Shown: in pieces, positions 31,343-39,075 of the stretch
Numbering within the stretch: position 1 is the stretch's first letter
Layout of the letters: each line of letters opens with the position of its first letter
Source: a virus
IMG/VR virus record: IMGVR_UViG_3300022538_000539
Coordinates: 51,400 to 115,399 of that record
DNA length: 64,000 bases
Direction: 5' to 3' (one strand)
Position numbers and translations under genes: made by a program
The notes under the pieces: generated by a model
The model's input: the letters and a program-made list of their open reading frames with translations, nothing else
Database searches by the model: none
Told to the model about the DNA's origin: nothing

Positions 31343-31668
31343 TCTTTCTCCTTATTTTCTAATAAATAAAATTCTTTAATTATCCATTCATTTCTTGCTA
31401 AAATTTCATCAATAAATCTTGCATTAATTTCTGCACATGTTTCATTGCTTAAATTATCTAAACAATCAAAAACTAAATGAGTTAAGTCATGCCAGAATGC
31501 TATTCTTTTTAATACAATTGACAATTCTTTCCTTATATATATATCTTCTGTTTCCTTATCAATAAAAGCATGAACATAACCCATATTATATTTCTTTTGC
31601 CACTCTTCTATCTTTTTAGTATCAAAATGAATTTTAATTTCTCTACTTCCCCATTTTACTATTTTCAT
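31339..31668 (-). CDS. Putative metallopeptidase-like protein (HDxxH variant)
   Basis: 109 residues. After beta strands, IAFWHDLTHLVFDCLDN has H-x3-H in the position of the HExxH helix of ImmA/IrrE-like peptidases, followed by ETCAEINARFIDEIL with a possible third ligand Glu. The catalytic Glu is replaced by Asp, so activity is doubtful. Confidence 0.6.
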   Translation of the reverse strand: MKIVKWGSREIKIHFDTKKIEEWQKKYNMGYVHAFIDKETEDIYIRKELSIVLKRIAFWHDLTHLVFDCLDNLSNETCAEINARFIDEILARNEWIIKEFYLLENKEKE

Positions 31669-31831
31669 CTTGTTCCTTTCTAATTTTGTCTATATCTTTT
31701 ACTAACATTACCTCATTACAATTTCTACATTTCACAATTTTATTTCCCAATTTATTATAACCTACTTCACACAACGCATATTTATTACAATAAGGACAAG
31801 TTTCAATAGAATAAAAACTTTTATAATCCAT
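31643..31831 (-). CDS. Zinc-ribbon protein (62 aa)
   Basis: SIETCPYCNKYALCEVGYNK and KIVKCRNCNEVMLV form a four-Cys zinc ribbon, followed by a charged helix. Overlaps the next gene by 26 nt. Could be a nucleic-acid or protein adaptor; function unknown. Confidence 0.82.
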   Translation of the reverse strand: MDYKSFYSIETCPYCNKYALCEVGYNKLGNKIVKCRNCNEVMLVKDIDKIRKEQDENSKMGK

Positions 31832-31844
31832 CTTCTCTCCTATA

Positions 31845-32570
31845 CTAAAATCCTTTTTGTATTTTTAATCTCTTCATTTGACTTTTAGATAATTCAATTA
31901 ATTCTGCAATACCATAATCCTTATGTTTTATTTTAGTAATTACTCTATTGCCATTTCTTGCCTTCAGTTCTACCATAGGTTTTAATACCATTCCTTCTGC
32001 TAAAAAATCTCCCCATTGAGATTTAAGAGTACCTGATTTAATCAATTTGATAGCATCATCAAGAGTACCTTTTCCTATAATTGGAACTACCTTTAAATCA
32101 AGTTTACTTGCTATTTCTTCTACATCATTTCTCTTTAACCACCAATCTCCTATTTTAATATCAAAAAGTATAAAATCTACTCCTTTTGGAATATATTTAC
32201 CACCACTTTTTTGAATTTTAGCACCATAACCTTCTCCATACATACAAACATCTGGAATGTCATCACTCTCTCCAATTTTAAATACTTTCAACATTTTATC
32301 TTCTATAAATATTTTATTTAATTTTGCTAATAAAAAAATCGGTATTTGTGCCTTATCAGTTCTACCTTTAAAAACTATATGTGAAACCATTAATGGATGA
32401 CTATGCCATAATATTCTAATATTTGTTCCATTTATTTTTTCAGTCCAATACCATATATTATTTGCTAAATACTCTAGCCATTCTGTACTATACTGTCCTT
32501 CCAAAAAAGTCTTATAATTATCATCAGGATTTCTTTTAAATATACTTTGTATTTTAGGATATTTAGTCAT
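31845..32570 (-). CDS. RNA ligase family protein (Rnl2-like)
   Basis: 241 residues of the covalent nucleotidyltransferase superfamily. WYWTEKINGTNIRIL holds motif I (Lys45 in K-x-N-G, the AMP acceptor). VFKGRTD fits motif Ia/III, VDFILFDIKIG motif IIIa, LAEGMVLKP motif IV, and VITKIKHKDY motif V. It would seal RNA nicks, for example host tRNA breaks made by anti-phage nucleases. Confidence 0.9.
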   Translation of the reverse strand: MTKYPKIQSIFKRNPDDNYKTFLEGQYSTEWLEYLANNIWYWTEKINGTNIRILWHSHPLMVSHIVFKGRTDKAQIPIFLLAKLNKIFIEDKMLKVFKIGESDDIPDVCMYGEGYGAKIQKSGGKYIPKGVDFILFDIKIGDWWLKRNDVEEIASKLDLKVVPIIGKGTLDDAIKLIKSGTLKSQWGDFLAEGMVLKPMVELKARNGNRVITKIKHKDYGIAELIELSKSQMKRLKIQKGF

Positions 32571-33121
32571 TTTATCTCCTTTTTTAATTTTTTAAAATAT
32601 TCATAGCTTTTAAATGCTTCAAGTTCTTTTAATATACCATTTGCTTTTGTTGGTTTATAATATTTTCCATTGCCTTGACACCAAACTTTATAATTAGGAA
32701 AGTGTTTTATAAAACAATTAACACTATTTTTTAAATCAAATAAAACATTTTCAAAATTATATCTTACTCCTTCTTCTCCATAATGTCCATAATCACAACC
32801 AACTTTAATTGCAAAAATATCTCCTATTTCATTTTTTAATACTTCATAAAAAGTTATTCCATAATGCATATCAAAATAATCTGCAAGTTTATAATCATCA
32901 TAACAATATCTACCATCAAATTTACTTTTGTAAGGTTTCAACACTAATTTTTTAAAAGTATAAGGTAGATTTTTCTTTTTAATCAAAATATAAGCATTCC
33001 ACATTGGATTAGTTTCAAAATTTAGATATTTGCTATTAGTATCAGCATATCCCCATTTAACTATTTCAGTTCGTAATCCTTTAATATATGGTTTCCAAAT
33101 TATTTTTTTAATTTTATTCAT
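32567..33121 (-). CDS. Hypothetical protein (184 aa)
   Basis: IWKPYIKGLRTEIVKWGYAD, AIKVGCDYGHYGEEGVRYNF, and VLFDLKNSVNCFIKHFPNYK. Phage-type conserved protein with no recognised domain. Coupled to the RNA ligase (4-nt overlap), so a linked role is possible. Confidence 0.82.
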   Translation of the reverse strand: MNKIKKIIWKPYIKGLRTEIVKWGYADTNSKYLNFETNPMWNAYILIKKKNLPYTFKKLVLKPYKSKFDGRYCYDDYKLADYFDMHYGITFYEVLKNEIGDIFAIKVGCDYGHYGEEGVRYNFENVLFDLKNSVNCFIKHFPNYKVWCQGNGKYYKPTKANGILKELEAFKSYEYFKKLKKEIK

Positions 33122-33461
33122 TTTTTTCTCCTTTTATTTTGCGTCTTTTTGCACACCAATTGATAATTTTTACTAATTCATCTGATGTAACATAACCTAA
33201 AGTATCATCAGGATATTTATCTGGATATAAATCCTTCATCATTTTATTTGTAATCCATCTGTGTTCTTCTCCTATCTCTCTCCATATTGCTACTTCACAA
33301 TTTAAAGAACAAAGACGACCAAATTCATCCTTCAAACAATCTTTATCTGTATAAACATCATTATTATCAGAATAAGTTCCCCAACCGAATTGAACAGATA
33401 ATAAAATATTATTCTTAAATTTAATATGAAATCCACTACCATTTCTTGTTATTGTAAACAA
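33114..33461 (-). CDS. Conserved phage protein, paralog of 49501
   Basis: 115 residues. ITRNGSGFHIKFKNNILLSV, QFGWGTYSDN, then CEVAIWREIGEEHRWIT. The gene at 49501 has ISYHNAGFFIEFKNGITIST, QFAPGTYCKN and DSEIAIM. A family often seen in phages; function unknown. Confidence 0.87.
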   Translation of the reverse strand: MFTITRNGSGFHIKFKNNILLSVQFGWGTYSDNNDVYTDKDCLKDEFGRLCSLNCEVAIWREIGEEHRWITNKMMKDLYPDKYPDDTLGYVTSDELVKIINWCAKRRKIKGEKNE

Positions 33462-33658
33462 TTATTTTCCCTCCTTTTTCTAAAATTAAACCACAATTTA
33501 ATAAATCCAAAATAAATTCTAAACATCCAACCCATACTTTCACATTCGAGATATCTTATACTAATTCCAAAAGCACATTGATAAGGAAAAAATACCAACT
33601 CGCCACAACCAAATTTAGTATGGAATTCTTTAATTATTTGAACTTTCATTTGATTCAT
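33449..33658 (-). CDS. Small hypothetical protein (69 aa)
   Basis: MNQMKVQIIKEFHTKFGCGE, then aromatic/hydrophobic GWMFRIYFGFIKLWFNFRKR, possibly membrane-peripheral. SD GAGGAA precedes ATG 33658. Overlaps the next gene by 13 nt. Confidence 0.75.
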   Translation of the reverse strand: MNQMKVQIIKEFHTKFGCGELVFFPYQCAFGISIRYLECESMGWMFRIYFGFIKLWFNFRKRRENNCLQ

Positions 33659-33679
33659 TATTCCTCTTTATTAAATTGT

Positions 33680-33775
33680 TTAACAATTCATAAAAATTAA
33701 TACTAAAAGTCCACAAATAAAATGACCATTTAATATTAAATAAATACCAATAAAGACTAAAATCATTTCTCTCAT
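33680..33775 (-). CDS. Micro membrane protein (31 aa)
   Basis: MREMILVFIGIYLILNGHFI then CGLLVLIFMNC: almost entirely hydrophobic. ATGA overlap with the stop at 33772. Function unknown. Confidence 0.6.
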   Translation of the reverse strand: MREMILVFIGIYLILNGHFICGLLVLIFMNC

Positions 33776-34131
33776 TTTTCACCTTCTTTTACTTCTTCCT
33801 CATATCCAAGAAGTTTCACATCAGCAAAAAACATATCTGGTGGGTCACCACATGGTTTAGTTTTTATAAATCTTCCAACCATTGTCTTTCCACTCTTCAT
33901 AGGAATAAGTAATAAATCTCCTTCAATTGGTAAAGGATTCTTCCACCCATAAACTTTGACAAGTGGTTTTCCATCAACAGCATATTTATCAATTACAATA
34001 CTATCTCCCCAACCACCACCTATTTTATATGTTCTCTGTTCTTTACTATGTGATTTCATAGGAATAATTTTATCAATAAATTGATTATAAACTGCACCAA
34101 TTATTTTTTGGAAATTTCGTCTTAAATTCAT
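33772..34131 (-). CDS. Hypothetical protein (119 aa)
   Basis: HSKEQRTYKIGGGWGDSIVI, PLPIEGDLLLIPMKSGKTMV, GRFIKTKPCGDPPDMFFADV. Beta-rich, acidic tail. Phage-type protein of unknown role. Confidence 0.85.
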   Translation of the reverse strand: MNLRRNFQKIIGAVYNQFIDKIIPMKSHSKEQRTYKIGGGWGDSIVIDKYAVDGKPLVKVYGWKNPLPIEGDLLLIPMKSGKTMVGRFIKTKPCGDPPDMFFADVKLLGYEEEVKEGEK

Positions 34132-34358
34132 TTTTTTCTCCTTTTCTCTTTATGTTCTGCTATTATCTCTTCACATACTTTATGTAAATTCTCCTTTAAA
34201 ATTTTTTCCCAATCTTCGTTTATATCATCCATATATTCTTCCATATCTTCTTCATCTATTCTTGATTTTGTATTATAAGACTCAGTTTTTATATATGTTA
34301 TTTTATATTTTTTTGTGCCATTCCTATTATCTGTATATTTTTCAATTTTTCCTTTCAT
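34128..34358 (-). CDS. Hypothetical acidic protein (76 aa)
   Basis: Start ATG 34358 is preferred because GGGAGGAG lies 3-4 nt upstream and it overlaps the HTH gene stop as TAATG; a longer frame (34379) has no SD. MKGKIEKYTDNRNGTKKYKI then acidic EEDMEEYMDDINEDWEKIL. Unknown function. Confidence 0.78.
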   Translation of the reverse strand: MKGKIEKYTDNRNGTKKYKITYIKTESYNTKSRIDEEDMEEYMDDINEDWEKILKENLHKVCEEIIAEHKEKRRKK

Positions 34359-34528
34359 TACTCCTCCCTTATAAACCATAGATAGTCATCTATAATTATT
34401 TCCTCTACTTTGTTTAAATAAATTCTTAATTGAGAAAAAGAAATACCTAACTCTTCTGCCAATTTCATTTTTGACATATCACCTTTTAGATATGTTATTA
34501 ATAATTCAAAAAATTTTTTAATTTTCAT
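34358..34528 (-). CDS. Mini helix-turn-helix protein (56 aa), copy 2
   Basis: MKIKKFFELLITYLKGDMSK, MKLAEELGISFSQLRIYLNK, then IIIDDYLWFIREE. Aligns along its length with 10994 (FFELLI, AEELxxSxSxLRxxLxK, IIDDY). Likely DNA-binding regulator. TAATG coupling downstream. Confidence 0.78.
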   Translation of the reverse strand: MKIKKFFELLITYLKGDMSKMKLAEELGISFSQLRIYLNKVEEIIIDDYLWFIREE

Positions 34529-34728
34529 TATTTCTTTTTCTTCTTTTTATTTGTTTCTATTAATCCTTTAATATATTCTAACACATCATCAATAAAATTA
34601 TCATATTCTTCTCCAGTAGCAAAACAAAGAGGAGCAGGATTTACTCCATGAAGATGATGCATCATACTAACACAAGTATTTTTTTTAAGAATTTCTTTTA
34701 TATCTCCTTTTATTTTATCCCAATTCAT
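34528..34728 (-). CDS. Hypothetical small protein (66 aa)
   Basis: MNWDKIKGDIKEILKKNTCV, SMMHHLHGVNPAPLCFATGE, a helix and a poly-Lys end. His/Cys in the centre could bind metal. Unknown function; 4-nt overlap with the peptidase-like gene. Confidence 0.78.
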   Translation of the reverse strand: MNWDKIKGDIKEILKKNTCVSMMHHLHGVNPAPLCFATGEEYDNFIDDVLEYIKGLIETNKKKKKK

Positions 34729-34991
34729 AATTTCATCTCCTTTTTTATTTCACAATATTTATGGACTAACTTTGTATATTCATCTGCCCACAAAACAGTA
34801 TGAAATTTTTTTCTTTCTTTGGCAAGTGCATGTGCAATTTCGTGTAAAACCATTGCTATATTTAATTGGCGTCTATCAATCCATATTTGTTTATCTTCAT
34901 ACCAACAACAACTACCACTATTGGTTATTACTAGTTTCCAACCTACTAATCCTTCTTTTTTAAATATTGCTTCAATTTCTTCCCTTGTCAT
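34725..34991 (-). CDS. Small zinc metallopeptidase-like protein (HEIAH)
   Basis: 88 residues. IAMVLHEIAHALAKERKKFH has the H-E-x-x-H helix; FHTVLWADEYTKLVHKYC follows with a third His/Asp, like SprT/WLM-type minimal peptidases. Two Cys (SGSCCWYEDK) precede. Too small for a substrate domain; could cut a specific host protein. Confidence 0.8.
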   Translation of the reverse strand: MTREEIEAIFKKEGLVGWKLVITNSGSCCWYEDKQIWIDRRQLNIAMVLHEIAHALAKERKKFHTVLWADEYTKLVHKYCEIKKEMKL

Positions 34992-35027
34992 TATTTTATA
35001 TCCCTTTTATTTTACTAAATAAATTTT

Positions 35028-35498
35028 TTATATTTTATTTCTTTCTATTCCTAAAATTTCTAAAATATATCCTTTATCATAATAAAATCCATTTTTTAAA
35101 TGATATTTTCCCCAAGAACATTTTTGTATATTAGGTAAATTCACATTTTTATCTACTTTATTAATTTCTGATTTATGTTTCCCTTTAATTGATTGATAAT
35201 ACTGAATTGTATCAGTACCTATTTCTTGAAGATAAAAAGGTTTCATCAATTTTAAAAATACAGATTTATCAACTATAAAAAAAGTTATATCATCTACTCT
35301 TATTGTTTTTGACCATAATGAAGGAGAATAAACTCTTTCAACATCAATCATACCTTCATCTATCAATATTTCATAAAACTTTTTATGACTACTCTGAAAA
35401 ATATATGCACAAAAATTTTTATTCCCTAAGCGTATATATGAAGTAAGAAACCTTAATTTCTTGGGTAAATCTTTTAATTTCATTTTATTAATCACCAA
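35028..35498 (-). CDS. Expanded-superfamily protein, isolated member (156 aa)
   Basis: TSYIRLGNKNFCAYIFQSSH and the C-terminal block with YYQSIKGKHKSEINKV parallel YKGYIKPNTKRSFYIFKY and CSKKFQGNYNEIN at 40700. A late GFYYDKGYILEI echoes the GLYFDRGYISP start at 41660. Unknown function; overlaps deformylase gene by 11 nt. Confidence 0.8.
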   Translation of the reverse strand: MVINKMKLKDLPKKLRFLTSYIRLGNKNFCAYIFQSSHKKFYEILIDEGMIDVERVYSPSLWSKTIRVDDITFFIVDKSVFLKLMKPFYLQEIGTDTIQYYQSIKGKHKSEINKVDKNVNLPNIQKCSWGKYHLKNGFYYDKGYILEILGIERNKI

Positions 35499-35913
35499 TT
35501 AAAATTCCATTAAGATGGTCAATTTCATGTTGAATTACTATTGCCATCAAATTTTTAGTTTGAAATGTAAATATCTTATTATTTACATTTTTAGCAATTA
35601 CTTTAATTTCTCTTGCTCTATTTATTGTATAACTCTTGCCAGGAAGACTTAAACATTCTTCCATCATACTTATTTTTCCCTTTTTCCAAACAATAACAGG
35701 ATTAATCATTTCTATTATTTTACTATTCTTTCTAATGACAATTATCCTTTTTAGTATTCCAATTTGATTAGATGCAAGCCCCAAAGCATTATGCTCTTGT
35801 AAAGTATCTTTTAAATTTTCAACTAATTTACAAACACTACTGTCTATTTTATTTACTTTTTTTGCTTTTTCTCTTAACAAAGGAGAATCAAAAATTAAAA
35901 TTTTCTTAATCAC
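35488..35913 (-). CDS. def: Peptide deformylase
   Basis: 141 residues. Motif 1 GLASNQIG, motif 2 EECLSLPG (Cys metal ligand) and motif 3 QHEIDHLNG (two His ligands and Glu) are all intact. It removes the formyl group from nascent proteins at the ribosome exit. Shorter than cellular enzymes, lacking the C-terminal helix, as in other phage deformylases. Start appears to be GTG. Part of the translation-related set with bL27, bS22-like protein and the tmRNA-like RNA. Confidence 0.95.
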   Translation of the reverse strand: MIKKILIFDSPLLREKAKKVNKIDSSVCKLVENLKDTLQEHNALGLASNQIGILKRIIVIRKNSKIIEMINPVIVWKKGKISMMEECLSLPGKSYTINRAREIKVIAKNVNNKIFTFQTKNLMAIVIQHEIDHLNGILIGD

Positions 35914-35915
35914 CT

Positions 35916-36179
35916 TTATTTACTTTTCTTTTTAGATTTGACTTGTGCCTGTTTAATGCGAATTAATTTTTTATTAACTTCTTCTGTTACCAATTCTTCT
36001 GCTTTTTTGAATGCTTCTTTATAGTCTCCTTCTGCTAATTTTAATTCATCTGGTGCATCAGCACTACTCACTAATTTTACTTCTGCCTGAATTCTTGCAC
36101 TTTCATAATTTCCTAAATTAATGGTTAATCCCATAGATACACTAACTGAATCTACAGACCATTTTGTTTTTTTACCCAT
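35916..36179 (-). CDS. Hypothetical phage protein (87 aa)
   Basis: VDSVSVSMGLTINLGNYESA, RIQAEVKL, then a helical acidic part and a Lys-rich tail. The SVSxGxTINLGNYES pattern occurs in phage proteins of unknown function near replication genes. Confidence 0.85.
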   Translation of the reverse strand: MGKKTKWSVDSVSVSMGLTINLGNYESARIQAEVKLVSSADAPDELKLAEGDYKEAFKKAEELVTEEVNKKLIRIKQAQVKSKKKSK

Positions 36180-36627
36180 TATCTACCTCCTTAAAGGTTT
36201 CTTTATAATATTCTTTTAATTCATTCCAAACACCTTCACTACCTTTTTCTAATAGAATTTCATATACATCTTTTGCTCTTAAACCAGAACCATCATAATA
36301 ACAAGGTTTACCATCTAAATATGGACAATTTTTAGTAGGTTTCTGTCCCTTATACATTGGTTTAAGACTATGATAACCTACATCAGCAGGTAAAGGCAAA
36401 AATCTTACTTTTATATCTAATAAATCTCCTATTCTTTTTCCTAAAAATTCTTCTGTAACATGTGGAAGTTGCCAATTAGTAAAAAGCACAAACTGAACAG
36501 CACCTTTTTCACCTTTTAAAACAAATCTTAAATCAACTCCGTATATTCCATAATTCTTTTTTGGGTCAGAATCTCTTCCATCATAAGCAGGACTAAATGT
36601 TATAATTTTTTCATATTTTTTATTCAC
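36172..36627 (-). CDS. Hypothetical phage protein (151 aa)
   Basis: ITFSPAYDGRDSDPKKNYGI, VDLRFVLKGEKGAVQFVLFT, PTKNCPYLDGKPCYYDGSGL. Looks like a widespread phage protein with a conserved Cys pair; function unknown. Confidence 0.87.
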   Translation of the reverse strand: MNKKYEKIITFSPAYDGRDSDPKKNYGIYGVDLRFVLKGEKGAVQFVLFTNWQLPHVTEEFLGKRIGDLLDIKVRFLPLPADVGYHSLKPMYKGQKPTKNCPYLDGKPCYYDGSGLRAKDVYEILLEKGSEGVWNELKEYYKETFKEVDNG

Positions 36628-36642
36628 TATTTCTCCTTATTT

Positions 36643-36876
36643 TTACATTCCTTTTATTTTTAAACTTAAACCTTCTTTTCTGCCTTTTATCAATCCATCT
36701 TTATGTCCTATATTGTGTGCTTCCTTTACTAATTCCTCCCAATCTTCTTTTAATCTACTTTTTAATAATCTAATAGCAACATCTACGGCACTTTCACTTG
36801 TTTCCTTTCCTATTTCATAAGGATAATTTTTAAGTATAAAATCTGCAAGTCTATCAATTTCACTTTCACAACTCAT
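36643..36876 (-). CDS. Hypothetical helical protein (77 aa)
   Basis: SEIDRLADFILKNYPYEIGK, EDWEELVKEAHNIGHKDGLI. The last block resembles AYKIGYKDGLK in the gene at 20516. Acidic, helical; unknown function. Confidence 0.82.
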   Translation of the reverse strand: MSCESEIDRLADFILKNYPYEIGKETSESAVDVAIRLLKSRLKEDWEELVKEAHNIGHKDGLIKGRKEGLSLKIKGM

Positions 36877-37226
36877 TATTTTTCCTTATTTTTACATTTT
36901 TCACAAATAAAACATATACCATTAAAATATCCTTCTTTGATAGAAACACCACAGAAATCACATTTGCCTAAAAATTCTCCTGTTACTTCATCTATATTAA
37001 CAGAATTCAATGGTAATTGCAAATCAAATTCTTTATCCCAATTAAACTTCCATTTCTTTGTATATTCCTTAAAAATTCTTAAATTAGGACTATCCAATAA
37101 ACATTCTGGTATTTTCATATTCTTACATGCTTTTAATTTTTCTGTTAAATAAATAGGTGCTTTTCCTACAATACCTTCATTGTTTTGCATTAGAATACAA
37201 AAAACTACTGCTTGTCTTAAATTCAT
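36876..37226 (-). CDS. Hypothetical protein with C-terminal zinc ribbon (116 aa)
   Basis: N-terminal helical part (RQAVVFCILMQNNEGIVGKA), then FLGKCDFCGVSIKEGYFNGI and CFICEKCKNKEK, two C-x2-C knuckles. Unknown function. Confidence 0.83.
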   Translation of the reverse strand: MNLRQAVVFCILMQNNEGIVGKAPIYLTEKLKACKNMKIPECLLDSPNLRIFKEYTKKWKFNWDKEFDLQLPLNSVNIDEVTGEFLGKCDFCGVSIKEGYFNGICFICEKCKNKEK

Positions 37227-37246
37227 TTTTTCTCCTTTTAAATAAT

Positions 37247-37450
37247 TTATTCTTGTTTTTCCTCACAGTTATCCCAACCATCATCATGTCCATCTTTATA
37301 TCCTTCGTCATAAATTTTATGAAAAGCTTCTTCTAATTCATCAAAAAGAGAATCACTTATATTTAATTTTTTTATTAATTCTTCCTTTGATATATCTACA
37401 TTAATATATTTAATTAATAATTTAAGAAATCTTTCACTATTATTTTTCAT
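37247..37450 (-). CDS. Hypothetical acidic protein (67 aa)
   Basis: ERFLKLLIKYINVDISKEEL, then EEAFHKIYDEGYKDGHDDGW. The DEGYKDGHDDGW end resembles the A-x-x-x-G-x-K-D-G ends of 20516 and 36643. ATG overlaps the TGA of the interrupted ORF upstream (ATGA). Confidence 0.78.
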   Translation of the reverse strand: MKNNSERFLKLLIKYINVDISKEELIKKLNISDSLFDELEEAFHKIYDEGYKDGHDDGWDNCEEKQE

Positions 37451-37668
37451 TTTTCCTCCTTTTTAATTTCTTCAATTTTTGCTTCTCTAATCCTTGCTTC
37501 AAAATGCTTAATCTCATCCCACCTGAGATTAATGTCCCTTATAAACTCATTCATATCTTCTATGTCTACTTTAAAAGACCTAATTCCATATGTTCTTCTA
37601 TAACCTACTTCATAATATTCCTCATTATCTCATTCATCTCTTTCGTATTTTTTAAGAAGTCCTTTCAC
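37447..37668 (-). pseudogene. Small ORF interrupted by an in-frame TGA (codon 13)
   Basis: GTG 37668 has a perfect SD (AGGAGGTG, 9 nt upstream of the start region). It reads KGLLKKYERDE, then TGA at 37630-37632, then stays open for 60 codons (DNEEYYEVGYRRTYGIRSFK..., MNEFIRDINLRW...) to a TGA that overlaps the next ATG. The strong SD and the precise overlap indicate one former or readthrough gene of about 73 residues. A TGG-to-TGA change would explain it. Alternatively an internal ATG gives a 35-residue product. Confidence 0.6.
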
Positions 37669-37671
37669 TTA

Positions 37672-37935
37672 TTACACCTCCTTTTGATGATTTTTATGCC
37701 ATTTCATATGCTTTAATAACTCTCTTTTAGAACGCCCTCCATCTAACTCCTCTTTTAAAACCATTATTGTAACTCCACAATAACGACATTTGCCCATATC
37801 ACACCAAGGACAAATAACAGTTCCGCCCACAGAAGCACTTACAACAGGTTCTCCACACATTATACAAGGAGCATTTTCATCATATTCTACTTCTATAACT
37901 TCTCCACTCATTAATGTATATTTAGCTTTTTTCAT
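37672..37935 (-). CDS. Zinc-finger protein (87 aa)
   Basis: ENAPCIMCGEPVVSASVGGT, VICPWCDMGKCRYCGVTIM, then LLKHMKWHKNHQKE. Three C-x2-C pairs plus His, probably two zinc sites. Possible DNA- or protein-binding regulator. Overlaps the HNH gene by 4 nt. Confidence 0.87.
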   Translation of the reverse strand: MKKAKYTLMSGEVIEVEYDENAPCIMCGEPVVSASVGGTVICPWCDMGKCRYCGVTIMVLKEELDGGRSKRELLKHMKWHKNHQKEV

Positions 37936-38276
37936 TTTTCTAATCTCCTTTTTAAATAATTTTTTATTTTGATATAAATAATTCTTATTATTTTTGTTAT
38001 CAATATACTGATTATATTGTTATCGGTTATTTGTTTTATTTTTTGTTCATTATAATGTAATTCGCTATGACAATTAAGACATAATATTTGACATTTTTCA
38101 ATTTCTCGTAAAATCTTTTTTTTGCCAAATCCTATTCCTATCATATTATTAGGAGAAGTAAATTTCTCTTCTGGATTTCTGTGATGGAAACTTAATGCTC
38201 CTACACATTTATTATATCCACACCTTTCACATTTTAATTTAGATTTGTATTCTTTTAGCCAATCTCTTCTTTTCAT
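37932..38276 (-). CDS. HNH endonuclease
   Basis: 114 residues from ATG 38276 (an upstream frame overlaps the neighbour). KLKCERCGYNKCVGALSFHH supplies the first Cys pair and the catalytic H-H, with CQILCLNCHSELHYNEQ giving the second Cys pair and final His. This is the standard zinc-supported HNH fold; a free-standing homing or packaging-type nuclease. No intron is evident next to it. Confidence 0.88.
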   Translation of the reverse strand: MKRRDWLKEYKSKLKCERCGYNKCVGALSFHHRNPEEKFTSPNNMIGIGFGKKKILREIEKCQILCLNCHSELHYNEQKIKQITDNNIISILITKIIRIIYIKIKNYLKRRLEK

Positions 38277-38283
38277 TTTCGTT

Positions 38284-38535
38284 TTATATTTTTTCGGATT
38301 TTTCTTTAAAAAACTCTTCAAATGTTTCAACTTTTCCTTCAGCATAATCTTTACGTGATTGTTCAATTTCTTTTATCACTTCTGAATTACTTACAAGTAA
38401 TATATCTTCTAACTTCTTATCTAATTTTTTTATTATTTGTCTACACTTTTTTATCTCTTTTTCATAATTCTTTATATTTTTTTTATAATATTTTAGTTGG
38501 TCTTTCACAATTCTTATAATATCTGTATTACTCAT
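38284..38535 (-). CDS. Coiled-coil protein (83 aa)
   Basis: Continuous Lys/Glu helix with heptads (QLKYYKKNIKNYEKEIKKCR, QIIKKLDKKLEDILL) and a final EETFEEFF-like acidic segment. SD AGGAGGTG upstream. Function unknown. Confidence 0.8.
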   Translation of the reverse strand: MSNTDIIRIVKDQLKYYKKNIKNYEKEIKKCRQIIKKLDKKLEDILLVSNSEVIKEIEQSRKDYAEGKVETFEEFFKEKSEKI

Positions 38536-38550
38536 CTTTTTTTCACCTCC

Positions 38551-38895
38551 TTATTTTATATTAACATTTAGTAAAGCAGGATTTAAAATTGCTCCTTCTT
38601 TTTTATTAGCTTCTTCTCCTTCATCTTTTATCTGATATTCTATATTCCACCACTTTCTGAATTCCTCACCTCTTGGATGATATTTAGATATTGCACTTGC
38701 AATACAACCAGACTGAAATCCTGTTATTCCTAAGTCTCCAATTCCATCCCAAAATGCTTTCTTGCAATCCATATTTAAGTCAAGATTTTTTCCAACCTTT
38801 TCAACACATATTAAAACTGCCTCAGCATAAGGACTATTACTATTAATTTCTAAATATTCTTTGTATTTTTTTTCTAACCCTTTTTTAATTTTCAT
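38551..38895 (-). CDS. Hypothetical phage protein (114 aa)
   Basis: KYKEYLEINSNSPYAEAVLI, CKKAFWDGIGDLGITGFQSG, CIASAISKYHPRGEEFRKWW. Conserved-looking helical protein with W/G pattern typical of phage accessory genes; unknown function. Confidence 0.85.
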   Translation of the reverse strand: MKIKKGLEKKYKEYLEINSNSPYAEAVLICVEKVGKNLDLNMDCKKAFWDGIGDLGITGFQSGCIASAISKYHPRGEEFRKWWNIEYQIKDEGEEANKKEGAILNPALLNVNIK

Positions 38896-38925
38896 TTTTC
38901 CTCTTTGTTTTTAATAAATATTTTA

Positions 38926-39060
38926 TTATTTTCTCCATATTTGATTAATTTTCACTATTAAATTTGCAATATAAATAAATGCATATAGAATGCCAATAAA
39001 TGCTCCTAAAAAAAGTATGATTGTTAAAAAGAATACTCCTAATTGTATTAAATAATCCAT
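38926..39060 (-). CDS. Small membrane protein (44 aa)
   Basis: MDYLIQLGVFFLTIILFLGA then FIGILYAFIYIANLIVKINQ: one long or two short hydrophobic spans with a basic end. Good SD (AGGAG) before ATG 39060. Function unknown. Confidence 0.7.
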   Translation of the reverse strand: MDYLIQLGVFFLTIILFLGAFIGILYAFIYIANLIVKINQIWRK

Positions 39061-39075
39061 TTATTTTTCTCCTTT

